Counted from the first letter of the stretch, positions 45,496-57,500 are shown. The stretch is 64,000 nt of DNA from Lepus europaeus (GCF_033115175.1 NC_084830.1:44957409-45021408); one strand, 5' to 3'. Made by a program: numbers and translations. The notes: generated by a model from the sequence alone, not told the origin.

Positions 45496-45811
45496 GGGGG
45501 CCAGCGCTGTGGCCCGGCAGGTTAAGTTGCCATCTGCAAAGGCAGGCTGGCATGCCTTATGGGTGCCAGTTTGAGTCCCAGCTGCTCCATTTCCGATCCA
45601 GCTCCCTGCTAATGTGCCTGGGAAAGCAGCAGAAGATGGCTGCACCCATGTGGGAGACTCGGATGAAGTCCTGGTTCTTGGCTTTGGCCTGGCTCAGCCC
45701 TGGCTGTTGTGACCATTTGGGCAATAAGCTAGTGAAGAGAAGATCTCACTCTCTCTCTCCCCCTCTCTAATGCTGACTTTCAAATAAATAAATAAATCTT
45801 TTTTAAAAAAT
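45496..45811 (+). mobile_element. C-SINE, full length
   Basis: Exact duplication AAATATTCG at 45487-45495 and 45812-45820. Confidence 0.94.
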
Positions 45812-46084
45812 AAATATTCGTAGAATTAACCTTTAAAAAATAGTCAAGGCACAGACTATGCCATCCTTTTTAATTAGATCTAATTCAAAAGACAAACAGA
45901 TGGAAGAGTGGCTGGATGAAAGAAAGGGGCAGGATGGTTCTAGTGGCTCAGCTTCCTCTGCTGTTGTTTTCTCAAGACTGTGGGGACCCAGGTGACAGAG
46001 AGCAAGCAGGCAGCCTGTCCAGGCACTTCCCAAACACCAGAGCAAGGCAAGCTTTGCTCCATGGTGCCAATAGCCCAGGAAGAC

Positions 46085-46690
46085 AACTCTATTTTTCCCT
46101 ATTTCTAAGTTTTTACTATCAAAACATTCAAATAAACCCAGAAGGACATAAATATGTACGCAATGGTATAGTGAATTCCCATCACCTACTTTATCTGCCT
46201 TGGCTCATCTCTGATTCTGTCCATTCTACAACTGGTGGAAATCAGATGCCTTCCAGTTTTGGGCTATGATGAATAGAGCCCCTATGACCACTTTTACACA
46301 GGGCTTATGATGGACTTACACCCCAATTCCTGAAGGCAGCATATCTAGGAGTAGAACTACCAAGTTCCAAGGTTGACGCATGTTCAGCTGTAGTTTTCTC
46401 AAAGCGGCTGTACAATTTACTCTCCCGGCAACAATCTGAGAATTCCAGTTGCTCCATATCCATACTAGCAGGTGGTACTGTTAGCCGTGTCAATGACGGC
46501 CATTTTGAAGCCGTGCAGTAACCTAAGGCTGTAGCTGTAATCTACATTTCTCTTATGGAGATCGGCTTTTGTAAGGCACCTGATCTTTGTCTTATTGATT
46601 TCACCCAGAAAAATGTACTGAACAGACTGTCCTTTCTCCAATAAACGTGGTGGAATCTTTATCCTAAATGAGATTCCCATCTATACAGGT
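46085..46690. repeat. Ancient mammalian L1 remains
   Basis: TTTTGGGCTATGATGAATAG, CAGCATATCTAGGAGTAGAA, TTTCTCAAAGCGGCTGTACA and GAATTCCAGTTGCTCCATAT in the order seen in old L1 elements; heavily diverged. Confidence 0.7.
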
Positions 46691-46969
46691 AATTATCGAT
46701 TCTTGGTTACTTCTCTGGCCATGCCCTTCCCTAGGCCAGGCATCCCTACCCCATGAATGAAAGGAAGCGAGTCTGACTAGAAAGACAAACCTGCAAAGCT
46801 ACTCAGATATTTAATTTGGGTCACCTGCTGCTCCGGTGGTATGCACAGCACTATTACAGTTCTTGGCCAAACCACATTGCAAAATTCCTGAGGTCGATGT
46901 TACGGATGCACAATACATCACACATACTCATAAGTGCTTTCTGATCATTATTACCCTTCTATCTCCAAA

Positions 46970-47275
46970 GTCAGAGACTAAAATGTTTTTCCTTGAACTT
47001 CTTACTTTAAGGTCATTTTAGACATACAGCAGAGCTGCAAACAGAGTAGAGTTCATCCATATCCTTTTCCTTTTTCTGCTTCTTCTTAACAATCTATCTA
47101 GCCCTGGTATAATTATGAAGACTCAGGAAAGTGACATTGGTATGCTGCTATCAACTAAACTACAGACCTTATTAAATTTCACCTGCTCCCCATCAACAAC
47201 CCTCTTCTCTTTCATAATTTAGTCCAGCCCCCTACAATCTATGGCAGTTCCTCATTCTGTCCTAGTATACTCAAT
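46970..47275. repeat. Ancient mammalian L1 3' UTR remains
   Basis: GACATACAGCAGAGCTGCAA, GAAAGTGACATTGGTATGCT and CAACTAAACTACAGACCTTA in L1M order. Confidence 0.65.
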
Positions 47276-47621
47276 GTTTTTTATAAATCACAAAAATCCC
47301 TTAAGTTACAAGCATACATTATTAATATTCCTAAATTTCATATGTACATATAAACAGAAGAGTTAAAAGGCTATGTGTAAAATAAAGAGAAATTTCTGTA
47401 TTTCCTTTCACTATCCTGGTGGAGTCCTCTATATTCCCCTTTTGGCTGTAGGCCGGAATCTGGCTTTCCTCTTCAGATCATTTCAGAAAACTGATCACAC
47501 AGACAAATGAGACACATGCGTGCCCTGTCTTCCTGAATAAAATCTTCAGACAACGCCAGCATTCCAAAAACATATCAACACAAAACCACAATATTAACTT
47601 TTAAAATTTCCAAGCACAGGG

Positions 47622-47810
47622 TCAGTGCTGTGGCCCTTGCACCCACAAGAGAGACATAGCAGAGGCTCCTGGCTCCTGGCTTCAGACTGGCGCAGCTCCG
47701 GCTGTTGCAGCCACGTGACGAGTGAAAGAGCAGATGGAAGACCTCTCTGTCTCTGCCTTTGCCTCTCTGTAACTCTTTCAGATAAGTAAAATCTTTAAAA
47801 GATTTTCAAG
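47622..47810 (+). mobile_element. C-SINE with internal deletion
   Basis: The head AGGGTCAGTGCTGTGGCC joins directly to CTTGCACCCACAAGAGAGA; about 140 bp missing. CAAGCACA on both sides shows it inserted as one unit, so the deletion may predate insertion. Confidence 0.88.
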
Positions 47811-48006
47811 CACAATTAAAAAAAACAAAACAAAACATTGATTGTACCCATCTCAAGGACTGTCTAATTCTAACCATATATGAATTAAATATGGATGGGC
47901 TTGTCAAATACAGTGACCTTTGATCTCCAAGCTTATTAAAGAAAGGAGATCAAAACATGGGAAGGAAGTGGAAGACCAAAGAAACTTTTTAGAAACAAAT
48001 TCACAG

Positions 48007-48074
48007 GGCCGGCATTGTGGTCTAACATATGGGCGCCGGTTCCCATAAAAATAAATCTTAAAAGAAAAAAAAAG
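48007..48074 (+). mobile_element. C-SINE mini-copy of about 68 bp
   Basis: Head CAGGGCCGGCATTGTGGTCT, a scrap of the B-box region (GGGCGCCGGTTCCC), then the tail AAAATAAATCTTAAAA. More than 250 bp of the interior is missing. Confidence 0.8.
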
Positions 48075-48314
48075 TTCACTCCAGTGAATATCCAGTCTTA
48101 CAGACCATCATCTTCAGCCTCCAGGAATTACAGACCATTCATTCAATCCCTTCTGACATAGGAGATAGGAGAGAAAGCTCAACCGCACTGGAGTGATACA
48201 CAGGACATCACAGAACAAGCACGAGTTCAAGGTCTTAAGCACCAGCAGTCTTTGAAGCCAGCTACGTGAAGCCTCTCTGCTGTGAGACAGGCATCACCTG
48301 GCTTAAACTCTGGC

Positions 48315-48649
48315 AGGGGCTGGCACTGTGGCATGGTGGGTAAAGCTGCCAGCTGCAGTGCCATTATCTCATATGACGCTGGTTCGAGTCCCAGCTGCTC
48401 CACTTCCAATCCAGCTCTCTGCTATGGCCTGGGAAAGCATAAGAAGATGGCCCAAGTCTTGGGCCCCTGCACCCACGTGGGAGACCCGGAAGAAGCTCCT
48501 GGCTCCCGGCTCTACTGTTGAGGTCAGTTGGGGAGTGAATCAGCAGATAGAAGACCTCTCTCTCTCTCTGACTCTACCTCTACCCCTCCCCCCCCCTCTC
48601 TTTTTCTTTGCCTCTCTTTGTAACTTTCAAGTAAATAAATAATCTTTAA
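48315..48649 (+). mobile_element. C-SINE, full length
   Basis: Its tail serves as the target of the next copy. Confidence 0.92.
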
Positions 48650-48995
48650 GCCGGCGCCGCGGCTCACTAGGCTAATCCTCCGCCTTGCGGCGCCGGCACA
48701 CAGGGTTCTAGTCCCGGTCGGGGCACCGATCCTGTCCCGGTTGCCCCTCTTCCAGGCCAGCTCTCTGCTGTGGCCCAGGAGTGCAGTGGAGGATGGCGCA
48801 AGTACTTGGGCCCTGCACCCCATGGGAGACCAGGATAAGCACCTGGCTTCTGGCTCCGGATCAGTGCGGTGCGCCGGCCACAGCGCACCTACCGCAGCGG
48901 CTATTGGAGGGTGAACCAACGGCAAAAAGGAAGACCTTGCTCTCTGTCTCTCTCTCTCACTGTCCACTCTGCCTGTCAAAAAATTAAAATAAATA
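48650..48995 (+). mobile_element. Young C-SINE inserted in the tail of another C-SINE
   Basis: AAATAAATAATCTTTAA at 48633-48649 returns at about 49002-49018 after a (AAAT)n tail. Confidence 0.94.
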
Positions 48996-49394
48996 AATAA
49001 ATAAATAAATAATCTTTAAAAAAAGAAAAACAAAAACCTCTGGCGATTCGAACAAGGCACACAGTGTTATTATCCCATCCCATTGCAACAGAGTCACGTC
49101 GTTCCAAGCTCCTTTCTCTAACATCAACTACCCTAGAAGAGGAATCCTGCTACTGGAAACAGTATTATTTTTAAACGTCAATCAAACATGATATGTGTAG
49201 TTTTTTAAACTCAAGGGAAGGCAGGCAGAAGAGATATTAATTTAATATTCACGGAACCATTATCCTTCCCGGAAGAATGCATAAGCATAATGGAGTTATT
49301 CAGACTACGGAGAACAAGAAATGTTATAGCAGAAGTCATGTCCCTGTCTGGCAAGGTGCCAAAGCCCAGGATAATGAGGCCCTGACTTCTTTTG

Positions 49395-49706
49395 AGCTTT
49401 TTTTTTTTTTTTAAAGATACATTTATCTTATTTTGAAAGAGTTATCAAAGAAAGGGGGAGAGACAGATAGAGAGAGAAGGCTTTCATCTGCGGGTTCCCC
49501 AGATGGCCACAAAGCCAGGAGTTTCACCACATCTCCCATGCGGGCGGCAGGGGACCGGACACTTGGGCCACCTTCTACTGCTTTTCCCAGGCCATTAGCA
49601 GGGAGCGGGATGAGAAGTGGAGCAGCCGGGACTCGAACCAGGGCCCACAGGGGATGCCAGCAGCGTCGCAGGCAGCAGCTTTACCCGCTACGCCACAGTG
49701 CCGGCC
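49395..49706 (-). mobile_element. C-SINE, near full length
   Basis: AGGCCCTGACTTCTT before and AGGCCCTGGCTTCTT after, 14 of 15 identical. Confidence 0.92.
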
Positions 49707-49709
49707 GCA

Positions 49710-50218
49710 GGCCCTGGCTTCTTATGGAAGAAGACGGATACAAAGCATGCGCCGGCTTTCCTTCCTTCAGACCCGCTGCGCTCCGGCTCCTCCTCCTGAC
49801 CTCTTAATGACAGGGGCCCCTCGAGGGCTCAGCCCTGGGACTCATTCCCCGTCTCTCTGCTCTCCCCCGACACAAAAGCCACCTGCAGGCTGACAGCCTC
49901 CAAAGTGTGTCTCCGTCTGGCCCTCTCCTCCGGCTGGCTGCAGACTCACATATCTGACCGCCTTTTAAAATCTGCTGTTATGCAGCTCACACTTCACCGC
50001 AAACATAGCCAAACAACAGCTAACAAAATAGTGACTTATAATGGGCGCTTTTCTTGATCCCACTGTATGTGCTTTTCATGTATTAACTTATTTATTCCTC
50101 AAAATGATCTATGCAAAGGAGGAGACGGACACCAGGACTGTCTGTCTTTCACAGGGAGACACCAGGGCACACAGAGGTCAAGGGCAGCACAAGTCACACA
50201 GGGCAGCACCAGGATGCA
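49710..50218. other. Intron 2 sequence with a MIR/L2-type remnant
   Basis: 50080-50215 resembles the MIR3/L2 end (TTAACTTATTTATTCCTCAA, then ACACAGAGGTCAAGGGCAGC and AAGTCACACAGGGCAGCACC). Confidence 0.55.
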
Positions 50219-50219
50219 A

Positions 50220-50536
50220 ACTGAGCTCCATGGCTCGGTGGGCTAAGCCTCCATTTACCACGCCGCCATCCCATATAGGAAACCCCAGTCTGAGTCCCAG
50301 CTGCTCTACTTCCAATCCAGCTCCCTACAAATGCTCGTGGGAAGGCAGCAGATGATGGCTCAAGTGCTTGAATTCCTGCCACCCACGCAGGAGACCAGGA
50401 TGGGGCTCCAGGCTCCTGGGCCTGCCTGGCCCAGCCCTGGCTGCTGCAACCAACTGGGGAGTGAACCAGAGTACAAGGATCTCTGTCTTTCTGCTATTCT
50501 GCCTTCCAAATAAAACAAATAAATCTTTAAAAACCA
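50220..50536 (+). mobile_element. C-SINE, near full length
   Basis: Head GAGCTCCATGGCTCGGTGGG. TGAGCTC near both ends. Confidence 0.88.
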
Positions 50537-51519
50537 GAGCTGAGCTCTGTGGCTGGAGCACACCCTCCTAACACTAGGCTGCACTAAGACACTTCATTCA
50601 AAGTCTCCTTTTCTCCCCCTATCTCCCCACCCACGTACACAGCAGTCAAGGCTTCAAAACCCCAGCCTCTCTCTATGCAGCCCGCTCAGCAGGGCACCAT
50701 CCAAGAATGGCCTCTGGGGCCTTTGTGGCCCCTGTGCTCACATGCCCAGGCCCCCATACAGGGCCTCCGCTCAGCAAGTCATCTTCCTAACACACACCTT
50801 GGCGCCTACAGGTACCCAAGACCACAGAGTGAAATCCACAACTCCACTGAGTCTTTCAAACACTCCCAGGCTACCCTTAACCCTCTCCCTGCTCACACAT
50901 TCTTTTGTTCGAATGCCTATAAAGTTCTCCAAAGCCAATGAGAACTCAGCGGGAATGATATTGCTTGTGGTGGCACGCAGCACTGTCCTAGGCAGCTCAG
51001 ACAGGGCATGGCTGCGATCATTAAAAGGTCAGGTCACAGGGCTCGTGGAGCGGGCCCCCCCCCACACACACCCCTTTGTACGTTTCGACTTTCTGGGAAA
51101 AGGCCCTACATTCATCAAATAAGCAGAACGGAAAACGGTCACCTCCTGGAAGAAAGGGGACTACCGAAGCATTAGAGAATACACAGAGGGGTACGCATGA
51201 TCCTTTAAATCTCCCTTCTTGTCACTTACTCCTCCCCCCTCCAAGACCAAAAGGCCCCAAAAATCCGCAACAAAGGAATACTTTTCAAAATAGTAAGTTA
51301 ACATACAATGCAGGGGAGAGAGAACTTATTTAGATTCTTGCGCCTGAACAGAGGCAAACCATGGGCATTACGTATTTGTTCATATGATTTGGAACAAAGA
51401 AGAGTTATATTGGCCCGTGCGGGCATACAAATCAATACTTGTGATTTAACAGGCAGGACAGGTAGCCGGCTTCCCTGCCTTGAAAATACCACAGGATCTG
51501 CAACTGCTGACGGACTCAC
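50537..51519. other. Intron 2 sequence next to exon 2, no repeat recognised
   Basis: About 980 bp. Nothing supported except the exon 2 donor. Confidence 0.45.
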
Positions 51520-51631
51520 TGGCATCATCCATGAACTCGATGTCGCCTCCTAGCTCAGAACCCGAGAAGTGGTACTGGTCAGGGTCAGCCAGCGCGCTCA
51601 GTAAAATCAGCAGGACCACGGCATTGATGAT
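51520..51631 (-). CDS. LAPTM4B: LAPTM4B exon 2: end of TM1 and first luminal loop
   Basis: A 112-bp exon: 37 codons plus one base, residues about 34-70. It starts IINAVVLLILLSALADPDQ and ends GGDIEFMDDA. The acceptor is CTCATTGCAG and the donor is GCCA|GTGAGT. It completes the first membrane helix (NAVVLLILLSAL) and forms an acidic luminal loop. In this loop the sequence reads Q-Y-H-F-S where human LAPTM4B, as I recall it, has an N-F-S sequon. The codon frame here needs exon 1 to end at phase 0, as in other mammals. Confidence 0.97.
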
Positions 51632-52682
51632 CTGCAATGAGAAAAAATAATAATAATTCAGGAACTCGGGGAAACGGTGTTTACAGTAGAGAAATCACAA
51701 GAGAGCTTCAAAGGCACTCAGCCCCGCCCAGCAGGCAGCAGGAAAGGGGTCACAAGGCAGAGACACTGCCCGCCCACCTGGGCACCGCCAGCCATGGCCC
51801 CTGGGTCAGGCCACCCACTGCACTGACAGCCCACACAAACCCAGGCGGCAGCTCCAATGCCAGGAGCAGGCTGGCCAACTGTACTCTGAAGATATAAAGG
51901 CCCACAACCCAAGATTTTCCAGGCGGTCCTGAAGCGGGAGACAGACAAGGGTTAACTCGGGAAGCTGAGAAAAGCAAATTCCAGAATGCTTTCATGGCTT
52001 TCACAGTTTGTCTCTTTCGCTCAACACTGCCTCCCTTATCCAAGACCTTGAGGCAGGACACAAAAAGGGGCTGAAGGAGAAGCTGAGAAAATGAAATCAC
52101 CAGCTTGAAGACCCTTCGCTTAGAAGCTGTATAGAGACCTGGCGACAGCCAGGTGGCCTGCAGACCACGCGACTACAAAGTCACACAAAGGGCCCAGAAC
52201 CCTTACAAATGTACAGCATTTTCCACACTCTGGGCCTCGAGTCTCAGCTTCGACCCGAGCTTTGATTCTTGGCTCCTGCTCTCTTAAGAAGCGTACTTTT
52301 CCTATAATAAGCCTTAGCTGTTACACTTACTGTCTACATGAGCTGTGCTCCATTCACTGTCTAAAAAGAGCCAGCACCTGGGCCTCCACGTCTGCCCCTC
52401 CACTCAGACAACGATGCTACACTTTCCACCGGTTCAGCCCGCGGCAGCTTTGAGAGCATCGCACAACTCGCTCTGGAGAAGGAAGGACTGAAGGGCAGAG
52501 CAGAGCCAGCATCCAATCCTGACCCGGTCCCCATGACGGCCTGTCCTGCCCAGGCCCACGTCTGCAGTTGTCGGGGGTTCATCGCCTTGGGGTACTTCAA
52601 CTCACACAGAAATCATCTTCCTGAACACCTCCCACCTCTGCTCCCCCTTTTCTGTTCTCCAGCTTACAAAACAGCACCACTG
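51632..52682. other. Intron 1 sequence next to exon 2, no repeat recognised
   Basis: 1.05 kb free of SINEs. No exon-1-like coding sequence on the minus strand. Confidence 0.5.
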
Positions 52683-52988
52683 GGGCCGGCACTGTGGCAT
52701 AGTTGCTTAAGCCACTGCTTGCTACACAGGCATTCCAAAAGGGACTGCCAGTTCAAGTTCCGGCTTCCAATCCAGCGCCTCCCTGCTAATGCTCCTGAGA
52801 CGGCAGCGGAAGATGGCCCAAGTGCTTGGACCCCTGCCGGCCATGTGGATCGAGTGCCAGGCTCCTAGCCTGTCCCAGCCCAGGGCCATTGCAGCCATTG
52901 GGGAGTAAACTAGCAGACAGAAATCTCTGTCTCTTCCTCTCTCTCTGTAACTCTGCCTTTCAAATAAATCAATCAATGTTTTTTTTAA
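52683..52988 (+). mobile_element. C-SINE, near full length
   Basis: Head GGGGCCGGCACTGTGGCATA. (ATCA)-type tail. Confidence 0.91.
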
Positions 52989-53057
52989 ACAAAAATCCTT
53001 TTACTAACAATATTAACTATACATTGTTATAAAGAGCCAGATTTGAAAACTCAAGCA

Positions 53058-53527
53058 TACTTCAAAAATCCCATGGAAAAATGGAATAGAAAAGTAAATT
53101 TACTTTGGGGAAAAAAATTTTTTTAAAGATTTATTTATTTGTTTGAAAGTCAGAGTTATACAGAAAGAGGCAGAGGGAGATGGGGGGGGGGGGAGGGAGA
53201 GGGAGGGAGGGAGGGGGAGAGAGTCTTCCATCCACTGGTTCACTCCCTAGTTGGCCGCAACGGCCAGAACTGTGCCAATCTGAAGCCAGGAGTTTCTTCC
53301 GGGTCTCCCACGTGGGCACATCTACTGCTTTCCCAGGCCACAGCAGAGAGCTGGATTGAAAGTGGTGCAGCCAGGACTGGAACCGGCACCCATATGGGAT
53401 GCCGACACTGCAGGTTGTGGCTCCACCTGCTATGCCACAGCGCCAACCACGGTGCAAAAAATTTTAATACCCACATATTATGTTATTCATAATACATATT
53501 TTCTGAAGCTCCTGAAGTTCCTTGTAC
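53058..53527 (-). mobile_element. Mariner-like MITE (window copy 4 of 4) split by a C-SINE
   Basis: Left end ATACTTCAAAAATCCCATGG and interior GAAAAGTAAATTTACTTTGG. After the SINE it continues with TTCATAATACATATTTTCTG and ends CTGAAGTTCCTTGTACC. Confidence 0.6.
53113..53450 (-). mobile_element. C-SINE inserted in the MITE
   Basis: Full-length antisense copy. AAAAAATTTT flanks both sides. A G12 run lies at 53182-53193. Confidence 0.9.
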
Positions 53528-54050
53528 CTATCTACAGAAGGGGGTCACAGAGGCGGGTTGTTGCAAGATGTCTTCTCCAGAACTCATTTTGAACTGTTAA
53601 TCTCAAGGGATTATTCTAGGATTATACTCAGTTTGGAGCTATTTTTCTTCTTCCTCTATATTCCAAGATGTCTAATACAGTCTGCTTTTTGGAAAAAAAT
53701 ATGAGAATAGCAATTCTCCAGAGTACACATACATATGACTAATTTAAATAGATACTGCAAACTGGTCCAAAAAAATCAGGTACAAATGGCATAATGGGAA
53801 ATTAAATAAGGCACGCTCCCCACTGCGGTTATTAGAACTACCAGCGCCCCACTTCCCTTCAGAGACCTGAGACACTTGGTAGATTTTGGAGCAAATTTTT
53901 CAGCACATACATAAGTAAGGCTTAAAAGGAAGAACAGACTAGTCCCAAGGCTGGCACCGTGATGTCTGGCAAAGACTTCATTTGATAAACTGCCCAGTTT
54001 TCTTGGCACTCCATGCCTTCTGAATCCTGATCTTTGAAAAAGGCATGTGA

Positions 54051-54364
54051 GGGGCTAGTGCTGTGGCACAGAAGGTTAAGCCTCCACCCATATTGCCTGC
54101 ATTCCATATGCATGCCGGTTTAAGTCCCAGCTGCTCCACTTCCCAATCAGCTTCCTGCTAATGGCCTGGGAAAGCAGTGGAGGACGGCCCAAGTGTTTGG
54201 GCCCCTGTACCCACGTGGGAGACCCAGAAAAAGCTCCTGGCTTTGGATGTGGCCATTTGGGGACTGAACCAGTAGATGGAAGACCTTTCTCTGTGGCTCT
54301 CCCTTCTTCTATAACTCTGCCTTTCAAATAATAAAGAAATCTTTAAAAAAAAAAAAAAAAAAAA
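54051..54364 (+). mobile_element. C-SINE, first unit of a pair sharing one duplication
   Basis: Full length. GAAAAAGGCATGTGA at 54036-54050 precedes it; the matching copy is after the second unit. Confidence 0.93.
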
Positions 54365-54587
54365 GCAGTGGAAGATGGCACAAGTGCTTGGGCCCCTGCA
54401 CCCATGTGGGAGACCAGGAAGAAGCTTTAGGCTCCTGGCTTTGGATTGGCTCAGCTCCAGCCACTGCAGACATTTGGGGGGTGAACCAGCAGATGAAGAT
54501 CTCTCTCTCTCTCTCTCTCTCTCTGTAATTCTGCCTTTAAAATAAATAAATCTTAAAAAAAAAAGGAAAAGGAAAAGAAAGAAAAAA
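54365..54587 (+). mobile_element. C-SINE, second unit of the pair, 5' truncated
   Basis: Starts at AGCAGTGGAAGATGGCACAA straight from the A-run of the first unit. It ends in an A/G-rich tail before GAAAAAGGCATGTGA at 54588-54602. Confidence 0.92.
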
Positions 54588-54602
54588 GAAAAAGGCATGT
54601 GA

Positions 54603-57189
54603 AATGGTATGGCTGAAACATCACAGGAATGTGTTTGACAAAGTATAAAGAACCACCCAAAGGCCATGTATTTGGTGTTGTCACCATAACAATGTAAGTT
54701 TAAGGATGAAAAGGAAAAAAAAACTTACATTTGAGATTTGTGGGCGAAGCCCTAGCAGAGGAGTGGAGGAGGGAAGGTAGGGAGTGAGGAGAGGAGTCAG
54801 TCGTGAAGGGCCTGGGGCCAGATCTAGGGAGCTGGTGTTCGATTCTGGGCGATACAGGATGCCAGCGAGAGCACGACCGAAGGGAAGAGTGTCATCCGCC
54901 CCGTGCAACGCTGCCTGCCTTGTACTGGCCACCCAAGTTAGCTCCCCTTCTCGCCTTAATGAGAACCACACAAAGTTCCCGGCTGGCAGCTGGCGTCAGA
55001 AAATTACCAGTTTTCCTGATCTAAGCAGTGCTGCACGGCGGGTTTCCTGGGTTTCCTGTCCTTTCGGTCCCAGAGGACCTGTCACCTCTTAATCAGCTAA
55101 GATTACCCCTCCCCCTGATTTACTGGAATGCATCACCAGTTGCCTAAACCAGGGGCAGCACTCCCGGGGAACTTGGGGGACTCAGAGGACACATGGCACG
55201 CACCCACGTTCACACACAGCACAGAGCAGTCAGCATGCTCTGAGCTCCAAGACCTTCCTGAAGCCTGGGCTGAGGTGACGGGGAACTGCCACAGTGGCTG
55301 GACAGTCAGGAAGGTTGCGGAGCCTGGGACATGTGGGCAAGAGCCAAGCCCACCCATGAGCAAGGCCCCTGGCACCGGGCCTGTCCTCAGAGCAGCAGGT
55401 GGCTCTGTCAGGTTGGAACTCGGGGTGTACGGAGGAAAATGCTGGGGGATGACACCAGAGGTGCAGGACAGGGACAGAAGGGAGGAATCGAGGGCTTTAT
55501 CCCGGTTCTTAATGGAGACGCCCTCAAGGTTTCGGGGGTAGAATACCACACAGTCAAGTATCAGGAAGCACAAAGTGGCAGAGGTGGGGAGGCAGAACCC
55601 GATCTGCAGCCGCCTGCAATCCTCTGGCTGGGGGAGCAGTGAGAGTTCCCACTGCTTCATTTCTGTGTCTGGTGACTTGTTACCTTCCGCGCAGGCGGGC
55701 AAGATGAAGTGAGGTATCTTAGGCACTAGGCGTGGGGCAGCCACGGTGTGATGCTCAGGGCCTTTTTGCAGATGGCGAGAGGTGCTAGGGATGTAGTGAC
55801 GGACCAGATGCAGAGATCAAGGGAAGGGGAGCCAGCGAGACCCTGAGATCCGAGCCTGGGACACGGGTCTTCCTTGTCACTACTGAACCAAGGACAGCGG
55901 TCGGAAGGGCCGTTTATGATGAGGTGGATGCTAGGCACAGCGCACCGAGAGCACCTGCCGGCTGCCCGAACGCTCCCATCATCAGCCTGCCCCTCTGGCC
56001 ACTAACCCTGCTCTACCCTCTTTATTCAGCCCTGGGTCCCCACGTCTGCCCTGCTTTCTTCCGTGTGCCTGCCCGAGCTCTGGGAGCCTGGTGCTAGTCT
56101 TTGCAGTCTCTTGCTCAGTCTCTGTACAACTTCACACAGGTCTTGGTCTCTCTGCCTGGCTCTTGGCGGGATCACACCTGCCCTGTGCCCTCCTCTCCTC
56201 TGCTCACCACCGCCAGCTGTAGTCCTGGGCCAAGTCCCCGTCGGGGTGCCCTGTGGGACAACCCAGATGAGACGGTCAGCTCAGCCCACTCACACGTCTG
56301 AATCACAGAGTGATGTGCATGTCCATGCGTGTCCATGCGTCTCCCTGCGGTGTTACGTCGAGACATGGTCGTTAGATGGGAGCCTCACACACCACAGAGG
56401 GGTGATCCTTGAGGAGCTGGGTCTCTGCAAAGGGCACGGGGCCAGAGGAGCCACGTAGTGACCACACGTGGTCTGATGGGAAAGGTCAAGGGTCACACAG
56501 AGCCCCAAGAACACTGGGGCTCATTTCCAAAATAGAGAATATGGAAAAAGCAACCACTCATCAGTTCTGACCAAAAAGTGAAAGATCCCCGCCAATAAGA
56601 ACCACGGGGACGCCAAGAGCAGCCGGCGGCGGGCTACGTAATACCCGCGGTTCATCAACTCGTCTAAGGTGTGTTTATGTTCGGCTGCCACCCACTTCCA
56701 CTGGGGTTTTCCTTGTCTGGGTGTGTCGTGGACAAACCGGTGCTGTTTGTTCTACTGACAGACTGTTCCTGGGGTGGCACCTGGCTCTCCTTGTTCTGGA
56801 CAGGGACTGCTCCCTGAAAGTAAATAAATCCACCTTCCGTCCCATTACTTAAGTGATGTAGGCCGTGGGACACACTCCAGGCATCCGAAGAGTTTTTCCA
56901 TCCTTAAATCATCTATCAGATCCCAAACGAAGAGAGGCATCTGCAGCTGGAACTGAAAATGTCACTGTTACCGCTGCCTTTTCAAAAGCCTCAATAGAAG
57001 AAGCTTGGGGACACTCAAGTGGACTGAGGCTGTAAGAACACATCAGAGATTTATACAGAACACAAAATGATCACTGCACGCTTACTGATAATGAAGTTAT
57101 CAGTTAAATAATAGTAAAGCCAACTAACAGAATCCTAGCAAACACTAAAAACATGTATTAACATGTATTAAAAAAAAAAAAAGATTTTC
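54603..57189. other. Repeat-poor stretch of intron 1
   Basis: 2.6 kb with no SINE, LTR or L1, the longest such stretch in the window, with above-average GC for the window. A 203-codon open frame on the minus strand (55133-55744) has no recognisable domain and no splice or start context that I trust. Candidate regulatory sequence by absence of repeats only. Confidence 0.45.
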
Positions 57190-57407
57190 AGGGCTGGTGC
57201 TGTGCTATAACACGTAAAGCCAACTGCTACAGTGCCAGCATCCCATATAGGTGCAGGTGTAAGTCCCGGCTGCTCCACTTCCAGTCCAGTTCTCTGCTAT
57301 GGCCTGGGAAAGCAGTGGAAGATGGCCCAAGTCCTTGGGTCCCTGGACCGCCATAAGGAGACCTGGAAGAAGCTCCTGGCTCCTGGCTTCAGATCAGCGC
57401 AGCTCAA
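57190..57407 (+). mobile_element. C-SINE lacking its 3' end
   Basis: Head to CTTCAGATCAGCGCAGCTC, then non-SINE sequence. Loss of the tail implies a later deletion. Confidence 0.88.
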
Positions 57408-57500
57408 AAACCCTCTATCAAGCAACAAATATATGTCAGGCCATATGCTAGGTACTATGTATAAATAATGGCAAACCTCCCACGTTAGCCTATGACCTCG
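57408..57500 (+). repeat. MIR/L2 fragment
   Basis: ATATATGTCAGGCCATATGC, then TAGGTACTATG. Confidence 0.5.

Noticed and set aside
55133..55744. 203-codon minus-strand open frame in intron 1, considered as LAPTM4B exon 1 or a nested gene
   Set aside because: No resemblance to the expected LAPTM4B N-terminus (MVAPWTRFYS-like with a CCxCC cluster), no domain, no membrane helix, no CpG-rich promoter.
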